A stretch of DNA of 64,000 nt from Ruminococcaceae bacterium UBA1036 (GCA_002316805.1 DCEF01000010.1:186001-250000); one strand, 5' to 3'. Shown: positions 45,192-54,251, numbered from the stretch's first letter. Program-made: numbers and translations. The notes: a model not told the origin generated them from the sequence alone.

Positions 45192-45240
45192 TGCCGAATG
45201 ACAGAGTAGTGGGTATTGCATATCACTCTACCATTCGGCA
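45192..45240 (-). terminator. Long hairpin between Rhs tail A and its partner gene
   Basis: TGCCGAATG and CATTCGGCA form a perfect 9-bp outer stem, with AGAGTAGTG/CACTCT pairs inside. On the minus strand it is followed by GTTTTC. It could end the Rhs transcript and set toxin and partner on separate messages. Confidence 0.6.
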
Positions 45241-45332
45241 TGGTGCTAATACTTAGGTTAAAGAAAACTCTGATTCTTCATTATAATCCACTCTACAGGA
45301 CCGATTTTCACAGAAGAACAATGATTATTAAA

Positions 45333-46499
45333 TTATTTCAAGGCCTTTTCATGCTTATCAAATATATCGTTTGCAGTTGCGCTAATAATGCCTCCGAAAA
45401 TTGTGTGAATTATACTTGGTGTCCCAGCTTTCTTCAACAGATCTTGGATGACTTCTTTTGCAATTTCGTCTCCATTTGCTATTGTTTTTCCCGCTGATTC
45501 ATTTAAATATCTAGCAAACGATCCACTTTCTGTCCATCTACGAATTATATCGCCGGTTTCCCCATGGAGGATGCCAGGGCCACCAATTCCTCCGGCAACT
45601 CCACCCGCTGCTGTGCTAAAGGCCAGTTTCCATGGATTAACGGCATCGTTATCGGCTAATTGGATTCCAGCGTAAGACATACCGCCGAGAAGTGCATTGA
45701 CCGCGACAACCAAAGGCAAACCAGCCCCGGTTCCTGCAAGAGCTCCTGATACCGCCCCAGCAACTGCATTAATGCCGATCTCTTTCCAATTCATCTCGCT
45801 CCAGTTCCAGTTGTTTTGGAATCCTTGGTTAACAAGATCGGTGCCTGCACTAATTGCAAGGCCAATTATCGCACCGATTGCTATGGTTGGGAATTGTCCA
45901 TTGGGATCAACAAGTAGGACTGGATTATCGGTAACATATGAATAGATGTTAAGCGACTTACTCTTGTCGATGGAACCTTTTTTGCTGTCTGCGTTGAGGA
46001 ACCGTTTCAGTTCGGGGGAATAGTACCTCGCCCGCATATAGTAGAGGCCGTTTGCGTCGGTAAGAACCCCGTCGTGGCCATTATACAGGAACGGCGTATC
46101 ACTGCTGCCTATATGTGTCAGTAATTCGCCATAGGCCCCGTAGGTAAAGCGGTCGGTGACGGCTCCCGACGAATTTGTCAGGGCCACCGTGCTCCCGCGG
46201 AAATCAAAATGGTAAACGCTGTACCCGGTGGAATCCTGCTGCCCGATCAAGCCAAGTCCATACACATAGAACGTCTGGCTGCCGTCCGGGTTGGTACGCA
46301 CCAGAAGCTGGCTCAGTTTTGCCGCAGTGTTTTCATAGGCGTACTGCGTTTTGCTGTTGCCAACAGCAGAAGTAATCCGGTTGTCGTTCGCGTCGTAAGT
46401 GTACGCTGCTGTTCCCACCTGAATAAGCCGGTTTCCAGAATCATAAGCTAAGGATACCACGCTGCCGCCGAGAGTGCAAGAGGTCAGATTCCCATCAGA
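45333..46499 (-). pseudogene. Rhs core end with complete hydrophobic toxin tail A (5' truncated)
   Basis: The frame enters the Rhs core at 'DGNLTSCTLGGSVVSLAYDSGNRL', has a YD repeat ('YTYDANDNRITS'), 'YYMRARYYSPELKRFLNAD' and the boundary 'NPVLLVDPNGQ' (about residue 185 from the GTG at 46460). The tail of ~186 aa is rich in Ala and Gly ('AIGAIIGLAISAGTDLV', 'AVAGAVSGALAGTGAGLP'), then a polar end 'GETGDIIRRWTESGSFARYLNESAG'. No nuclease or protease motif is visible; the two Gly/Ala-rich stretches suggest membrane insertion. No export signal or shell domain remains, so this copy is probably a silent cassette. Confidence 0.75.
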
Positions 46500-46974
46500 T
46501 TATATGCTGTTTAAGATTTTCCAACCTTTTTTGTAACGATTGATCGATGAGAACGCCGGGGTTGTTTAATAAGCATGTAGATGATATTATCTGAAAAGCT
46601 TCAAGATATTTATTACGATGCAATGATACAAAAATCGCATTTCGTTCAGAATGTAATATAATTCTTTCGTTAAATAAGTAAATGGTACCGCAATACTCAA
46701 TGCGAGTAATTTCTTTCCAATTCAATTTAATATTCTTTAAGCTTTTCTTTGTTTCGACCCCATCATCGCTCACGATCAATTGAGAGGTTAATTCCTTAAT
46801 GCATATTCTTAGCCCTTCAATGCAATAGACACCAAATAAAAAATATAAATAGCAATATACTGCTGAAAATTTTATGACTTTAAAAAAAGCAAATATTCCG
46901 ACGATTAATACTGTAAAATATGCTAAAAAAGACAAAGCAAGATATAACGGCTTATTTTTGTATATTTTAATCAT
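46495..46974 (-). CDS. Two-helix membrane protein with PH-like domain, candidate immunity protein B
   Basis: About 159 aa. Two helices (about 10-30 and 37-60) are followed by a soluble half with alternating short strands ('LIVSDDGVETKKSLKNIKLNWKEITRIEYCG'), resembling the bacterial PH/YcxB-like membrane proteins. GGAGGT lies 5-6 bp before the ATG at 46974, so an earlier in-frame ATG is ignored. It follows the Rhs tail at 47122-47673 by ~150 bp, as immunity genes do. Its stop codon overlaps the first codons of the next Rhs core fragment. Immunity function is inferred from position. Confidence 0.6.
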   Translation of the reverse strand: MIKIYKNKPLYLALSFLAYFTVLIVGIFAFFKVIKFSAVYCYLYFLFGVYCIEGLRICIKELTSQLIVSDDGVETKKSLKNIKLNWKEITRIEYCGTIYLFNERIILHSERNAIFVSLHRNKYLEAFQIISSTCLLNNPGVLIDQSLQKRLENLKQHII

Positions 46975-47121
46975 AAAAGACCTCCGCATTATAGAAAATA
47001 ATGGCTCGGAATTACAGCAATCACAATAAGGCTTTGAAAAGATGTTGCCTCCCTCGCCATCGACGAGAGAGACAGCAAAACCTAAATTATATACTAGGGC
47101 AACAACTGCTTTACGTCAAGT

Positions 47122-47673
47122 CTATTTTATTTCTAACTGGCTGTAAGCGAAATTCTGTACTGCATTAACAAGTAATGGTGTCGCTACAATCAGTGCTCCA
47201 CCCAATATAATCCAGCCCACAGGATTCCAAGCATTGGCTGCTCCGACAATTAATGCAGTACCAGCAGCCCCCCCAGCTATTGAAGCACCTATTCCCGCTA
47301 ATTGGATTCCGGTTTTCTCTACTCTCTGACCATTGGTATTACCGCTATTTTCAGTCCATGTATTTGCAATATCCAATCCACCTCCGACATAAGTAATGAT
47401 ACTTGATGTCTTGCCTAACGCACCTACAATTTTAGGAAATTTTGCAACCTCAAGACCTTCGCCGGGCAATCCTCTTATATAGCCTTCTTCATCGACAAAC
47501 CAATTAACATTTTTTGTTTTTCTTCCTAATAATTCTTTACTTAAGTCTGTACTTATTCCAAGAGCGTCATAAACCATAGCCGCGTTATCCGTACTCGTAG
47601 TAGTTGAATTCTCGGTCAGGATGTTCCCGTTTGCGTCGTACGAATAGCGTCTATATAAATAATAAGAATTTAG
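47122..47673 (-). pseudogene. Rhs YD-repeat remnant fused to glycine-rich toxin tail B
   Basis: Starts in the middle of a YD repeat ('YLYRRYSYDANGNILTENS') and passes straight into a tail with no DPxG boundary, so part of the core was deleted. The tail has a polar part ('LSKELLGRKTKNVNWFVDEEGYIRG' region) and a C-terminal hydrophobic part with Gly/Ala zipper spacing: 'GIGASIAGGAAGTALIVGAA' and 'PVGWIILGGALIVATPLLV', ending 'YSQLEIK'. Two such helices suggest a pore-forming or membrane-inserting toxin. An internal ATG at 47577 could start the tail alone. Unrelated in sequence to tail A. Confidence 0.65.
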
Positions 47674-47773
47674 TTAATTCCTTGAAATTATAATTGCTTC
47701 AGTATATGATAACTCATATACTTCAGGGAAGCCAGTTTACTTCCGTTCAGTTTACCCTTTATTGTCGAGAACA

Positions 47774-47974
47774 TGACATCAGCAGAGTATGAGCGCGGCA
47801 GGGTGTCCTTATGACAATGCTCCAATGGAACGTTATTACAATACTTTTAAGGCGGAATTGATCAATCGCTTCAACTTTCGAACCGATGAAGAATTGGCAC
47901 ATGCTGTTTCAGAGTTCGCCTATGTTTGGTACAATCAGGTTCGCCCATTAAATTTTCGCCTGCAAACTGCGTGA
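47774..47974 (+). pseudogene. IS3-family transposase (OrfB) C-terminal fragment
   Basis: 'HQQSMSAAGCPYDNAPMERYYNTFK' region and 'FAYVWYNQVRP' match the end of the DDE integrase core of IS3/IS150 OrfB, with the last catalytic Glu expected near 'MER'. Only about 60 residues remain. The 5' part is absent and the 3' end is joined to the integrase remnant on the other strand near 47955. Confidence 0.8.
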
Positions 47975-48143
47975 AATACTTGTCTGCAAAAAAATATCCT
48001 CTGATTGTTGTTTCCGATAAGTTTTTAAGTCTACATTCATTCTCGTAAAGTAAATAAAGATCATGATAAGGAATGTCCACGACCTTACTGGTTAGTAGAT
48101 TTTTACGGCGTTTTACAGTAGGCTCTTTTATGCCGTTTTTCAC
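47950..48143 (-). pseudogene. N-terminal remnant of a tyrosine integrase next to guaA
   Basis: A GTG start (AAAGGAGG 8 bp upstream) opens 'MKNGIKEPTVKRRKNLLTSK', then 'LYLLYENECRLKNLSETTIRGYFFADKYFTQFAGENL', the core-binding (SAM-like) domain of integrases. The frame then runs into IS3 sequence, so the catalytic domain is lost. It starts about 170 bp from the guaA end, where the integrase of a guaA-integrated element is expected. It is the probable source of the island's integration. Confidence 0.75.
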
Positions 48144-48172
48144 AGGGAAGACCTCCTTTAAAATAAAAAAAC

Positions 48173-48215
48173 AGATGGCTATGATTTCACCTAAGCAGGT
48201 AAAACATAGTCATCT
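48173..48215 (-). terminator. Terminator/attenuator-like hairpin in the integrase leader
   Basis: On the minus strand AGATGACTATG and CATAGCCATCT (one mismatch) enclose a loop holding its own ACCTGCTTAGGT mini-palindrome. A T7 run follows, then AAAGGAGG and the integrase GTG. This is the form of a transcription attenuator between guaA and the integrase gene. Confidence 0.65.
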
Positions 48216-48313
48216 ATTTCTAATACTACTAACCTTTTTTACTCCAAAAATTAGTGCACTATGTACTAATAATAAAGCTTTTGCAAAGATTATTTACTAT
48301 ACTATACAAAAAA

Positions 48314-49855
48314 TCATTCCCACTCGATCGTAGCGGGTGGCTTGCTGGTGATGTCATAAACAACGCGGTTTACGTGGTCAACTTCATTAATTATGCGATC
48401 AGAAATTCTTGCGAGAACGTCATAAGGTATCCGTGCCCAGTCGGCCGTCATAAAGTCTGAAGTTGTAACTCCGCGAAGTGCAACGGTGTTGTCATACGTG
48501 CGGCCGTCACCCATAACTCCAACGCTTTTAATTCCCGTGAGCACAGCAAAATATTGATTAATCTTACGATCAAGGCCAGCTTTTGCAATCTCATCACGAA
48601 AAATAGCATCAGCATCCTGGAGAACTTCCAACTTTTCTTCCGTCACTTCTCCTAAAATTCTTATGGCAAGGCCAGGGCCTGGGAAAGGCTGACGCCACAC
48701 AAGGCTGTCTGGAATTCCAAGCTGCGTGCCTACCTTACGGACTTCATCCTTAAACAGATATCGCAGCGGCTCAACAAGGCCAGTAAAACCGATATCTTTT
48801 GGCAGCCCGCCAACATTGTGATGGCTTTTGATTTTTGCCGCATCACCTGTTCCGCTTTCAACTACATCAGGGTAAATTGTTCCCTGGCATAAGTAATCCA
48901 CATGGCCGATTTTTTTTGCTTCTTCTTCAAAAACGCGGATAAATTCTTCACCAATAATTTTTCTTTTGCATTCCGGTTCCGTAACGCCTGCCAATTTAGA
49001 AAGGAAGCGTTGCTTGGCGTCGACACATATGAGGTTTATGTCAAACTGCTCGCGGAATACACGTTCCACCTCTTCACCTTCGCCTTTGCGCAAAAGGCCG
49101 TGGTTAACAAAAACGCATGTCAGGTTTTTGCCTACCGCTCGGTGGACAAGGACTGCCGCAACAGATGAATCCACGCCCCCAGAAAGGGCACAAATAACTT
49201 TTTTGTTGCCTATTTTCTGTTTAAGCGATGAAACCGTTGAAGCAATAAAAGAGTCCATTCTCCAAGTTCCGGAGCATTTGCAGATTTTAAAAAGGAAATT
49301 TTTTAGTATCTGTTGGCCATACTCCGTATGCTCAACTTCAGGATGGAACTGTGTTGCATACAGTTTTCGGGCACTGTCTTCCATCGCGGCGGCAGGGCAT
49401 GACTTGCTTACGGCCGTTATATTAAATCCTTTAGGTACTTTGGAAATATAATCGGTATGGCTCATCCAGCAAACAGACTTTTCAGACATATCTGAGAAAA
49501 GGTCAGTTCCAACTTCCGTTTTGACCGGTGTTTTGCCATATTCGCGCAAATCACTTTTAGCGACATCGCCCCCCAGCAGTTTTGCCATAAGCTGTGCACC
49601 GTAACAAATGCCGAGAACTGGAATGCCGAGCTCAAGCACTTTTTTATCACAGCATGGCGCTCTATCTGCATACACACTGTTTGGTCCACCGGAAAAAATA
49701 ATGCCCTTATAACCACCGCATGCAGTAATCTTTTCAGCAGGAGTACGGTATGATTTAATTTCACAGTAAACGTTGAGGTCGCGCACACGCCTTGCAATAA
49801 GCTGGCTGTACTGCCCCCCAAAATCCATCACAAGAATAGTTTCATTACTTTGCAT
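48314..49855 (-). CDS. guaA: GMP synthase (glutamine-hydrolysing)
   Basis: GuaA aminates XMP to GMP using glutamine and ATP. The class I amidotransferase half shows the nucleophile in 'GICYGAQLM' and '[10 protein letters not shown]'. The synthetase half has the pyrophosphatase P-loop '[14 protein letters not shown]'. The C-terminal dimer domain ends 'TIEWE', with the stop codon within the att repeat. 513 aa, full length, so integration left the protein intact. It is last in the purine block and is separated from purA by a terminator. Confidence 0.97.
   Translation of the reverse strand: MQSNETILVMDFGGQYSQLIARRVRDLNVYCEIKSYRTPAEKITACGGYKGIIFSGGPNSVYADRAPCCDKKVLELGIPVLGICYGAQLMAKLLGGDVAKSDLREYGKTPVKTEVGTDLFSDMSEKSVCWMSHTDYISKVPKGFNITAVSKSCPAAAMEDSARKLYATQFHPEVEHTEYGQQILKNFLFKICKCSGTWRMDSFIASTVSSLKQKIGNKKVICALSGGVDSSVAAVLVHRAVGKNLTCVFVNHGLLRKGEGEEVERVFREQFDINLICVDAKQRFLSKLAGVTEPECKRKIIGEEFIRVFEEEAKKIGHVDYLCQGTIYPDVVESGTGDAAKIKSHHNVGGLPKDIGFTGLVEPLRYLFKDEVRKVGTQLGIPDSLVWRQPFPGPGLAIRILGEVTEEKLEVLQDADAIFRDEIAKAGLDRKINQYFAVLTGIKSVGVMGDGRTYDNTVALRGVTTSDFMTADWARIPYDVLARISDRIINEVDHVNRVVYDITSKPPATIEWE
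48316..48326 (+). repeat. Right attachment-site copy (guaA 3' end)
   Basis: ATTCCCACTCG, the last codons of guaA (minus strand GAGTGGGAAT), matches the copy at 38229-38239 in the same orientation. Confidence 0.65.
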
Positions 49856-49902
49856 ATTCTATTTATTCCCTCTTTCCTGCATTAATCCTTAAAAACAACA
49901 AA

Positions 49903-49923
49903 CGCCGGCAGAAACTGTCGGCG
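49903..49923 (-). terminator. Terminator after purA
   Basis: CGCCG-a-CAG-ttt-CTG-c-CGGCG on the minus strand, followed by TTTGTTGTTTTT. It lies between purA and guaA, so guaA probably has its own promoter or read-through. Confidence 0.85.
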
Positions 49924-49937
49924 CCGTTTCAAAATAT

Positions 49938-51215
49938 TCAGCGGTAAATTATATTGCTGCGTGCAGGACCATTAGATATTATTTTAATTGGCACTCCAAT
50001 TTTTTCTTCCGCAAATTCCACATAACGTTTTGCGTTGTCGGGAAGGTCTTTATATTTTTTAATGCCGCGGATATTGCATTTCCAGCCCGGCATAACCTTC
50101 CATACAGGTTTGCAGCGCTGCAGTTCCACAGTTGTCGGGAAATAATCTATTTGCTTTCCGTCAAGCTCATAGGCAACACACACTGGAATCTCATCAAGGT
50201 AGCCAAGCGCGTCGAGAACTGTCAGTGCAACACATGTAGCTCCCTGCACGTGGCAGCCATAGCGTGAAGCGACGAGGTCAAGCCAGCCGACTCTACGCGG
50301 GCGCCCAGTAGTCGCTCCGAACTCACCGTTGTCTCCGCCTCTGCGGCGAAGCTCATCGGCCTCTTTGCCTGAGATTTCACTTACAAATTCGCCTGCCCCA
50401 ACTGCACTTGAGTAAGCTTTTACAACAGCTATTATATTTTTGATTTCATACGGCGGAATGCCGGTGCTTACGGCGCCATAAGCTGCAAGGGTGTTTGAAG
50501 ATGTGACCATTGGGTAAATGCCGAAGTCAGGATCCTTAAGCGCCCCGAGCTGGCCTTCAAGGAGAATATTTTTTCCGTCTTTCACCGCTTTTGAAAGAAA
50601 TTTAAACGTATCAGTGACATAAGGCTCAATAATTTTTTTATATTCCATCAGTTTATGATAAACATCGTCGGCGTTAAGCTTCGGCTGATGGTACAGATGC
50701 TCTAAAAGGACATTCTTAATTGCTATTACATGGTCAATTTTTTCGCGCAGATATGATTCTCCGCCGAAAAGCTCACTGACCTGGAAACCGATTTTTGCAA
50801 ATTTATCTGAGTAAAAAGGTGCAATGCCTGATTTTGTCGAACCGTAAGAATGCGATGCCAGCCTCGCCTCTTCGCATGTGTCGAGAAGGACGTGATAAGG
50901 CATCAGTATCTGTGTGCGGTTCGAAATCAATATTTTAGGTTTTGGAACTCCGCGCGACGTTATGCTGTCGAGCTCCGAAACAAATTTTTCAGGATTCAGG
51001 GCAACCCCATTTCCAATAATGTTTGTTATATTGCTATGAAAAACGCCTGAAGGCAGTTGATGAAGCGCGAACTTGCCATATTCATTTACAATCGTATGGC
51101 CGGCATTATATCCGCCTTGAAAGCGAACAACGATGTCTGACTTTTCGGCCTCCACATCAGTTATTTTGCCTTTGCCTTCGTCGCCCCAGTCTGCCCCTAC
51201 AATAGCTGTTACCAT
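49938..51215 (-). CDS. purA: Adenylosuccinate synthetase
   Basis: PurA makes adenylosuccinate from IMP, aspartate and GTP, the first step to AMP. 'IVGADWGDEGKGKITD' is the GTP/IMP loop with the catalytic Asp, 'YNAGHTIVNEYGKF' contains the catalytic His, 'GSTKSGIAPFYSDK' the IMP site, and 'TTGRPRRVGWLDLV' the Arg cluster. 425 aa, full length. It follows purB by 130 bp with a hairpin in the gap. Confidence 0.97.
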   Translation of the reverse strand: MVTAIVGADWGDEGKGKITDVEAEKSDIVVRFQGGYNAGHTIVNEYGKFALHQLPSGVFHSNITNIIGNGVALNPEKFVSELDSITSRGVPKPKILISNRTQILMPYHVLLDTCEEARLASHSYGSTKSGIAPFYSDKFAKIGFQVSELFGGESYLREKIDHVIAIKNVLLEHLYHQPKLNADDVYHKLMEYKKIIEPYVTDTFKFLSKAVKDGKNILLEGQLGALKDPDFGIYPMVTSSNTLAAYGAVSTGIPPYEIKNIIAVVKAYSSAVGAGEFVSEISGKEADELRRRGGDNGEFGATTGRPRRVGWLDLVASRYGCHVQGATCVALTVLDALGYLDEIPVCVAYELDGKQIDYFPTTVELQRCKPVWKVMPGWKCNIRGIKKYKDLPDNAKRYVEFAEEKIGVPIKIISNGPARSNIIYR

Positions 51216-51270
51216 TTCAAATCATCACTCCATTGTTTACTGCTCCGCGTTAGTAAATAAAGTAGCCTAA

Positions 51271-51293
51271 CTGCCTCCCGCGGCAAAAGGCAG
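51271..51293 (-). other. Hairpin between purB and purA
   Basis: CTGCC/GGCAG 5-bp stem with a 13-nt loop in the 130-bp gap. It precedes the purA ATG by about 60 bp. It could be a weak terminator or leader element. No purine riboswitch pattern was seen. Confidence 0.35.
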
Positions 51294-51345
51294 CATGACA
51301 TAGTCTTTACACTATAGCATGAAAATAGAAAAAAGGCAAACCAAA

Positions 51346-52776
51346 TTATACGCTGATTTCTGCTTTTTCATCTGTGACACTGCTGTATCTTTCCAAAACA
51401 GGCTTAACCGTTCCAGAGATGAAATCTTCCGTCTGCTGCGGAGCACAGCCCACATACTTCTCAGGGTTGGCAATCTTGTTTAAATCTTCAAGCGAAACCC
51501 CGAAAATCGGGTCGTTTGCAATTCTCTCAAGCAAATCGTTTTTACCGCCCTCTTCTTTTACAACGCGTGAGGCAGCCATCGAGTGCTGACGTATATGCTC
51601 GTGCAGCTTCTGGCGGTCGCCTCCGCGCTTGACGGCATCCATCATAATGTTTTCCGTAGCCATAAACGGCAGCTCGCTTTCAAGGTGCTTTTTTATGACT
51701 CTTGGGTAAACGACAAGGCCGTCTGCCACGTTGGCGTAGAGGTTAAGGATTCCATCAACGGCAAGGAATGCTTCTGGAATGCTTATGCGCCTGTTGGCGG
51801 AGTCGTCAAGCGTACGTTCAAACCACTGAGTTGCCTCCGTAATGCACGGGTTAAGGCTGTCTACAATCACATAACGTGCAAGCGAAGCTATCCGTTCGCT
51901 GCGCATTGGATTGCGCTTGTATGCCATTGCAGAAGAACCAATCTGATTTTTTTCGAACGGCTCCTCAACTTCTTTCATGTGCTGAAGCAGACGTATATCA
52001 TTGGAAAACTTTGCGGCGCTCTGTGCAATGCCGCTGAGGGCAGCAAGCACGCGGCTGTCGAGTTTTCTTGTGTACGTCTGCCCTGAAACTGCAAAGCACT
52101 CTTTAAAGCCTATCTTACCTGCAATAATCTTATCGAGCTTACGCACTTTTTCATGGTCGCCGTCAAACAGTTCAAGGAAGCTTGCCTGTGTGCCGGTTGT
52201 CCCTTTTGAGCCGAGTAGCTTCATGCCCGACATGACATATTCCACATCTTCAAGGTCAATGAGTATGTCCTGGAGCCAGAGAGCAGCACGCTTGCCAACT
52301 GTTGTCGGCTGTGCAGGCTGAAAATGTGTAAATGCAAGTGTTGGGAGGCTTTTGTATTTTTCCGCAAATTTTGCAAGGATACGCACAACGCGTACAAGCT
52401 TATCACGGACAAGCTGCAGCGCTTCACGCATAATAATAATATCGGTATTATCACCCACATAGCATGATGTGGCTCCGAGGTGTATTATCGGTTCTGCTTT
52501 CGGGCACTGGATGCCAAAAGCATAAACATGTGACATAACATCATGCCGCACCACTTTTTCGCGCGCTTCAGCGACATCATAGTTTATGTCGTCTGCATGG
52601 GATTTCATCTCGTCAATTTGTTCCTGCGTAATGTTAAGGCCAAGCTCCTTTTCGGCCTCAGCCAAAGCAATCCATAGGCGGCGCCATGTGCGGAATTTTT
52701 TATCTGGTGAAAACAAATATTTCATCTTATCGTCGGCATACCTCGACGAAAGCGGGGATTCATAAGTATCTTTCAA
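51346..52776 (-). CDS. purB: Adenylosuccinate lyase
   Basis: PurB splits fumarate from SAICAR and adenylosuccinate, serving both IMP and AMP synthesis. 'HLGATSCYVGDNTDI', 'TFTHFQPAQPTT'-like 'LAFTHFQPAQPTTVGKRA' and the superfamily signature 'GSSAMAYKRNPMRSE' (mobile catalytic Ser loop) are all present. 476 aa is typical of the longer eukaryote-like clade. It lies 17 bp after purF. Confidence 0.96.
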   Translation of the reverse strand: MKDTYESPLSSRYADDKMKYLFSPDKKFRTWRRLWIALAEAEKELGLNITQEQIDEMKSHADDINYDVAEAREKVVRHDVMSHVYAFGIQCPKAEPIIHLGATSCYVGDNTDIIIMREALQLVRDKLVRVVRILAKFAEKYKSLPTLAFTHFQPAQPTTVGKRAALWLQDILIDLEDVEYVMSGMKLLGSKGTTGTQASFLELFDGDHEKVRKLDKIIAGKIGFKECFAVSGQTYTRKLDSRVLAALSGIAQSAAKFSNDIRLLQHMKEVEEPFEKNQIGSSAMAYKRNPMRSERIASLARYVIVDSLNPCITEATQWFERTLDDSANRRISIPEAFLAVDGILNLYANVADGLVVYPRVIKKHLESELPFMATENIMMDAVKRGGDRQKLHEHIRQHSMAASRVVKEEGGKNDLLERIANDPIFGVSLEDLNKIANPEKYVGCAPQQTEDFISGTVKPVLERYSSVTDEKAEISV

Positions 52777-52793
52777 TTTGAAACCTCCATGAC

Positions 52794-54251
52794 TTAAAGC
52801 CGTTTGATTGGAGTGCAGTAATCATGTTCATTGTTGGAAGTGTGTATGTCGGGTATCTCTGCCGGATAATTGCCGGAAAAGCATGCGTCGCAGAAACCGG
52901 TGCAACGGTTTCCAAGCATTTTAGGAAGGTTCTCAAGCCTTAGGAAATCTATGGAATCGGCATAGCTGAGCTTACCTATTTCTTCTACCGAATGTCTATA
53001 CGCAATCAGTTCATCTTTCGAAGGTATATCCGTACCGTAATAGCATGGCCACAAAAAAGGCGGTGAGCTTATGCGCAGATGCACTTCCTTTGCGCCGCAG
53101 TCTTTTAGCATGGAAACAATGCGAGCACTCGTTGTGCCTCGCACTATCGAGTCATCGAGCATAACTATGCGCTTGCCGCGCACGGCGGTCGCAAGCGGGT
53201 TAAGCTTCAGGCGCACGCTTTTTTCCCTCTCAGGCTGGCTTGGCCTTATAAACGTACGGCCTATATATGAATTTTTAACTATCCCTTTCTGGTAAGGTAT
53301 GCCTGACTCTTCGCTGTAGCCTATAGCGGCATCAATGCCTGACTCGGGAACGCCGATTACCATATCAGCATCTACAGGCTTCTGCCTTGCGAGAAGGCGG
53401 CCCGCCCTTTTACGCGCTTCATAAACGCTTATGCCGTCAATTATACTGTCCGTCCTTGCAAAATAAATATACTCAAATATGCATAGCGATTTTTTTACAT
53501 CAACATGGTCATAAATGCTGTGCAGCCCGCCGCTACTGGCAACAACTATTTCGCCCGGCTTTACGTCGCGTATAAATTCGGCACCGCATGCGTCGAGCGC
53601 GCACGTCTCGGAAGCAAACACGTACGAATTGTTGATTCTGCCAATGCACAGCGGCCTAAAGCCATGCGGATCACGCGCTGCGATTACTTTCTGTGGGCTC
53701 ATTACCACCATGGAATAAGCACCGTGCAGCTTCGGCATAGCTCGGTGGATAGCTTCCTCTATTGAAGGCGCATTCACACGCTCACGTGCAATCATATAAG
53801 CAATTACTTCCGTATCGGTCGTTGTCTGGAAAATGCAGCCCTGGCGCGCAAGCACCTGATGAAGTTCAAAGGCATTTGTAAGGTTGCCGTTGTGCGCAAT
53901 GGCAAGTGTGCCTTTAATGTAGCGCATGACAAGCGGCTGCGCATTTTCCCTCACGCTTGCACCTGAAGTTGAGTAGCGCACATGGCCTACTGCCATCTGC
54001 CCAACGAGGCTGTCGAGAGTTTTATGGTTGAACGCTTCCGTTACAAGCCCCATATCTTTGGAGTACGAAATCACGCCGCGGTCGCTTACGGCAATGCCGC
54101 AGCTTTCCTGCCCACGGTGCTGAAGTGCAAGCAGGCCATTATACACAGCATAGGCGGGATTTACGGTGCCATCCGAAAAAATCCCGAAAACGCCGCATTC
54201 TTCCCCTGGATGCTCTTCTTCAAACGTATCGCCAACCTGATTCTGTTCCAT
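52794..54251 (-). CDS. purF: Amidophosphoribosyltransferase
   Basis: PurF commits PRPP and glutamine to purine synthesis. The N-terminal nucleophile is Cys in 'EECGVFGIF'; about 17 residues precede it as a propeptide that must be removed, as in the B. subtilis type. 'GHVRYSTSG' and 'AHNGNLTNA' are glutaminase motifs. 'MLDDSIVRGTTSARIV' is the PRPP loop. Cys residues near the C-terminus ('GNRCTGFCDACFSG') fit the [4Fe-4S] form. It starts at the base after the purC stop, so translation is likely coupled. Confidence 0.96.
   Translation of the reverse strand: MEQNQVGDTFEEEHPGEECGVFGIFSDGTVNPAYAVYNGLLALQHRGQESCGIAVSDRGVISYSKDMGLVTEAFNHKTLDSLVGQMAVGHVRYSTSGASVRENAQPLVMRYIKGTLAIAHNGNLTNAFELHQVLARQGCIFQTTTDTEVIAYMIARERVNAPSIEEAIHRAMPKLHGAYSMVVMSPQKVIAARDPHGFRPLCIGRINNSYVFASETCALDACGAEFIRDVKPGEIVVASSGGLHSIYDHVDVKKSLCIFEYIYFARTDSIIDGISVYEARKRAGRLLARQKPVDADMVIGVPESGIDAAIGYSEESGIPYQKGIVKNSYIGRTFIRPSQPEREKSVRLKLNPLATAVRGKRIVMLDDSIVRGTTSARIVSMLKDCGAKEVHLRISSPPFLWPCYYGTDIPSKDELIAYRHSVEEIGKLSYADSIDFLRLENLPKMLGNRCTGFCDACFSGNYPAEIPDIHTSNNEHDYCTPIKRL

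Larger units (their letters stand above)
38240..48315. mobile_element. Decayed genomic island integrated at the guaA 3' end
   Basis: About 10.1 kb bounded by the two guaA-tail repeats. It holds fragments of a tyrosine integrase at each end, a serine recombinase tail, IS3 and IS200-like pieces, a broken sugar-metabolism set and an Rhs toxin array. The 3' end of guaA is a known integration target of genomic islands and conjugative elements. No conjugation or replication genes remain. The guaA coding sequence is intact. The interval was probably built by several insertions and deletions rather than one event. Confidence 0.65.
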
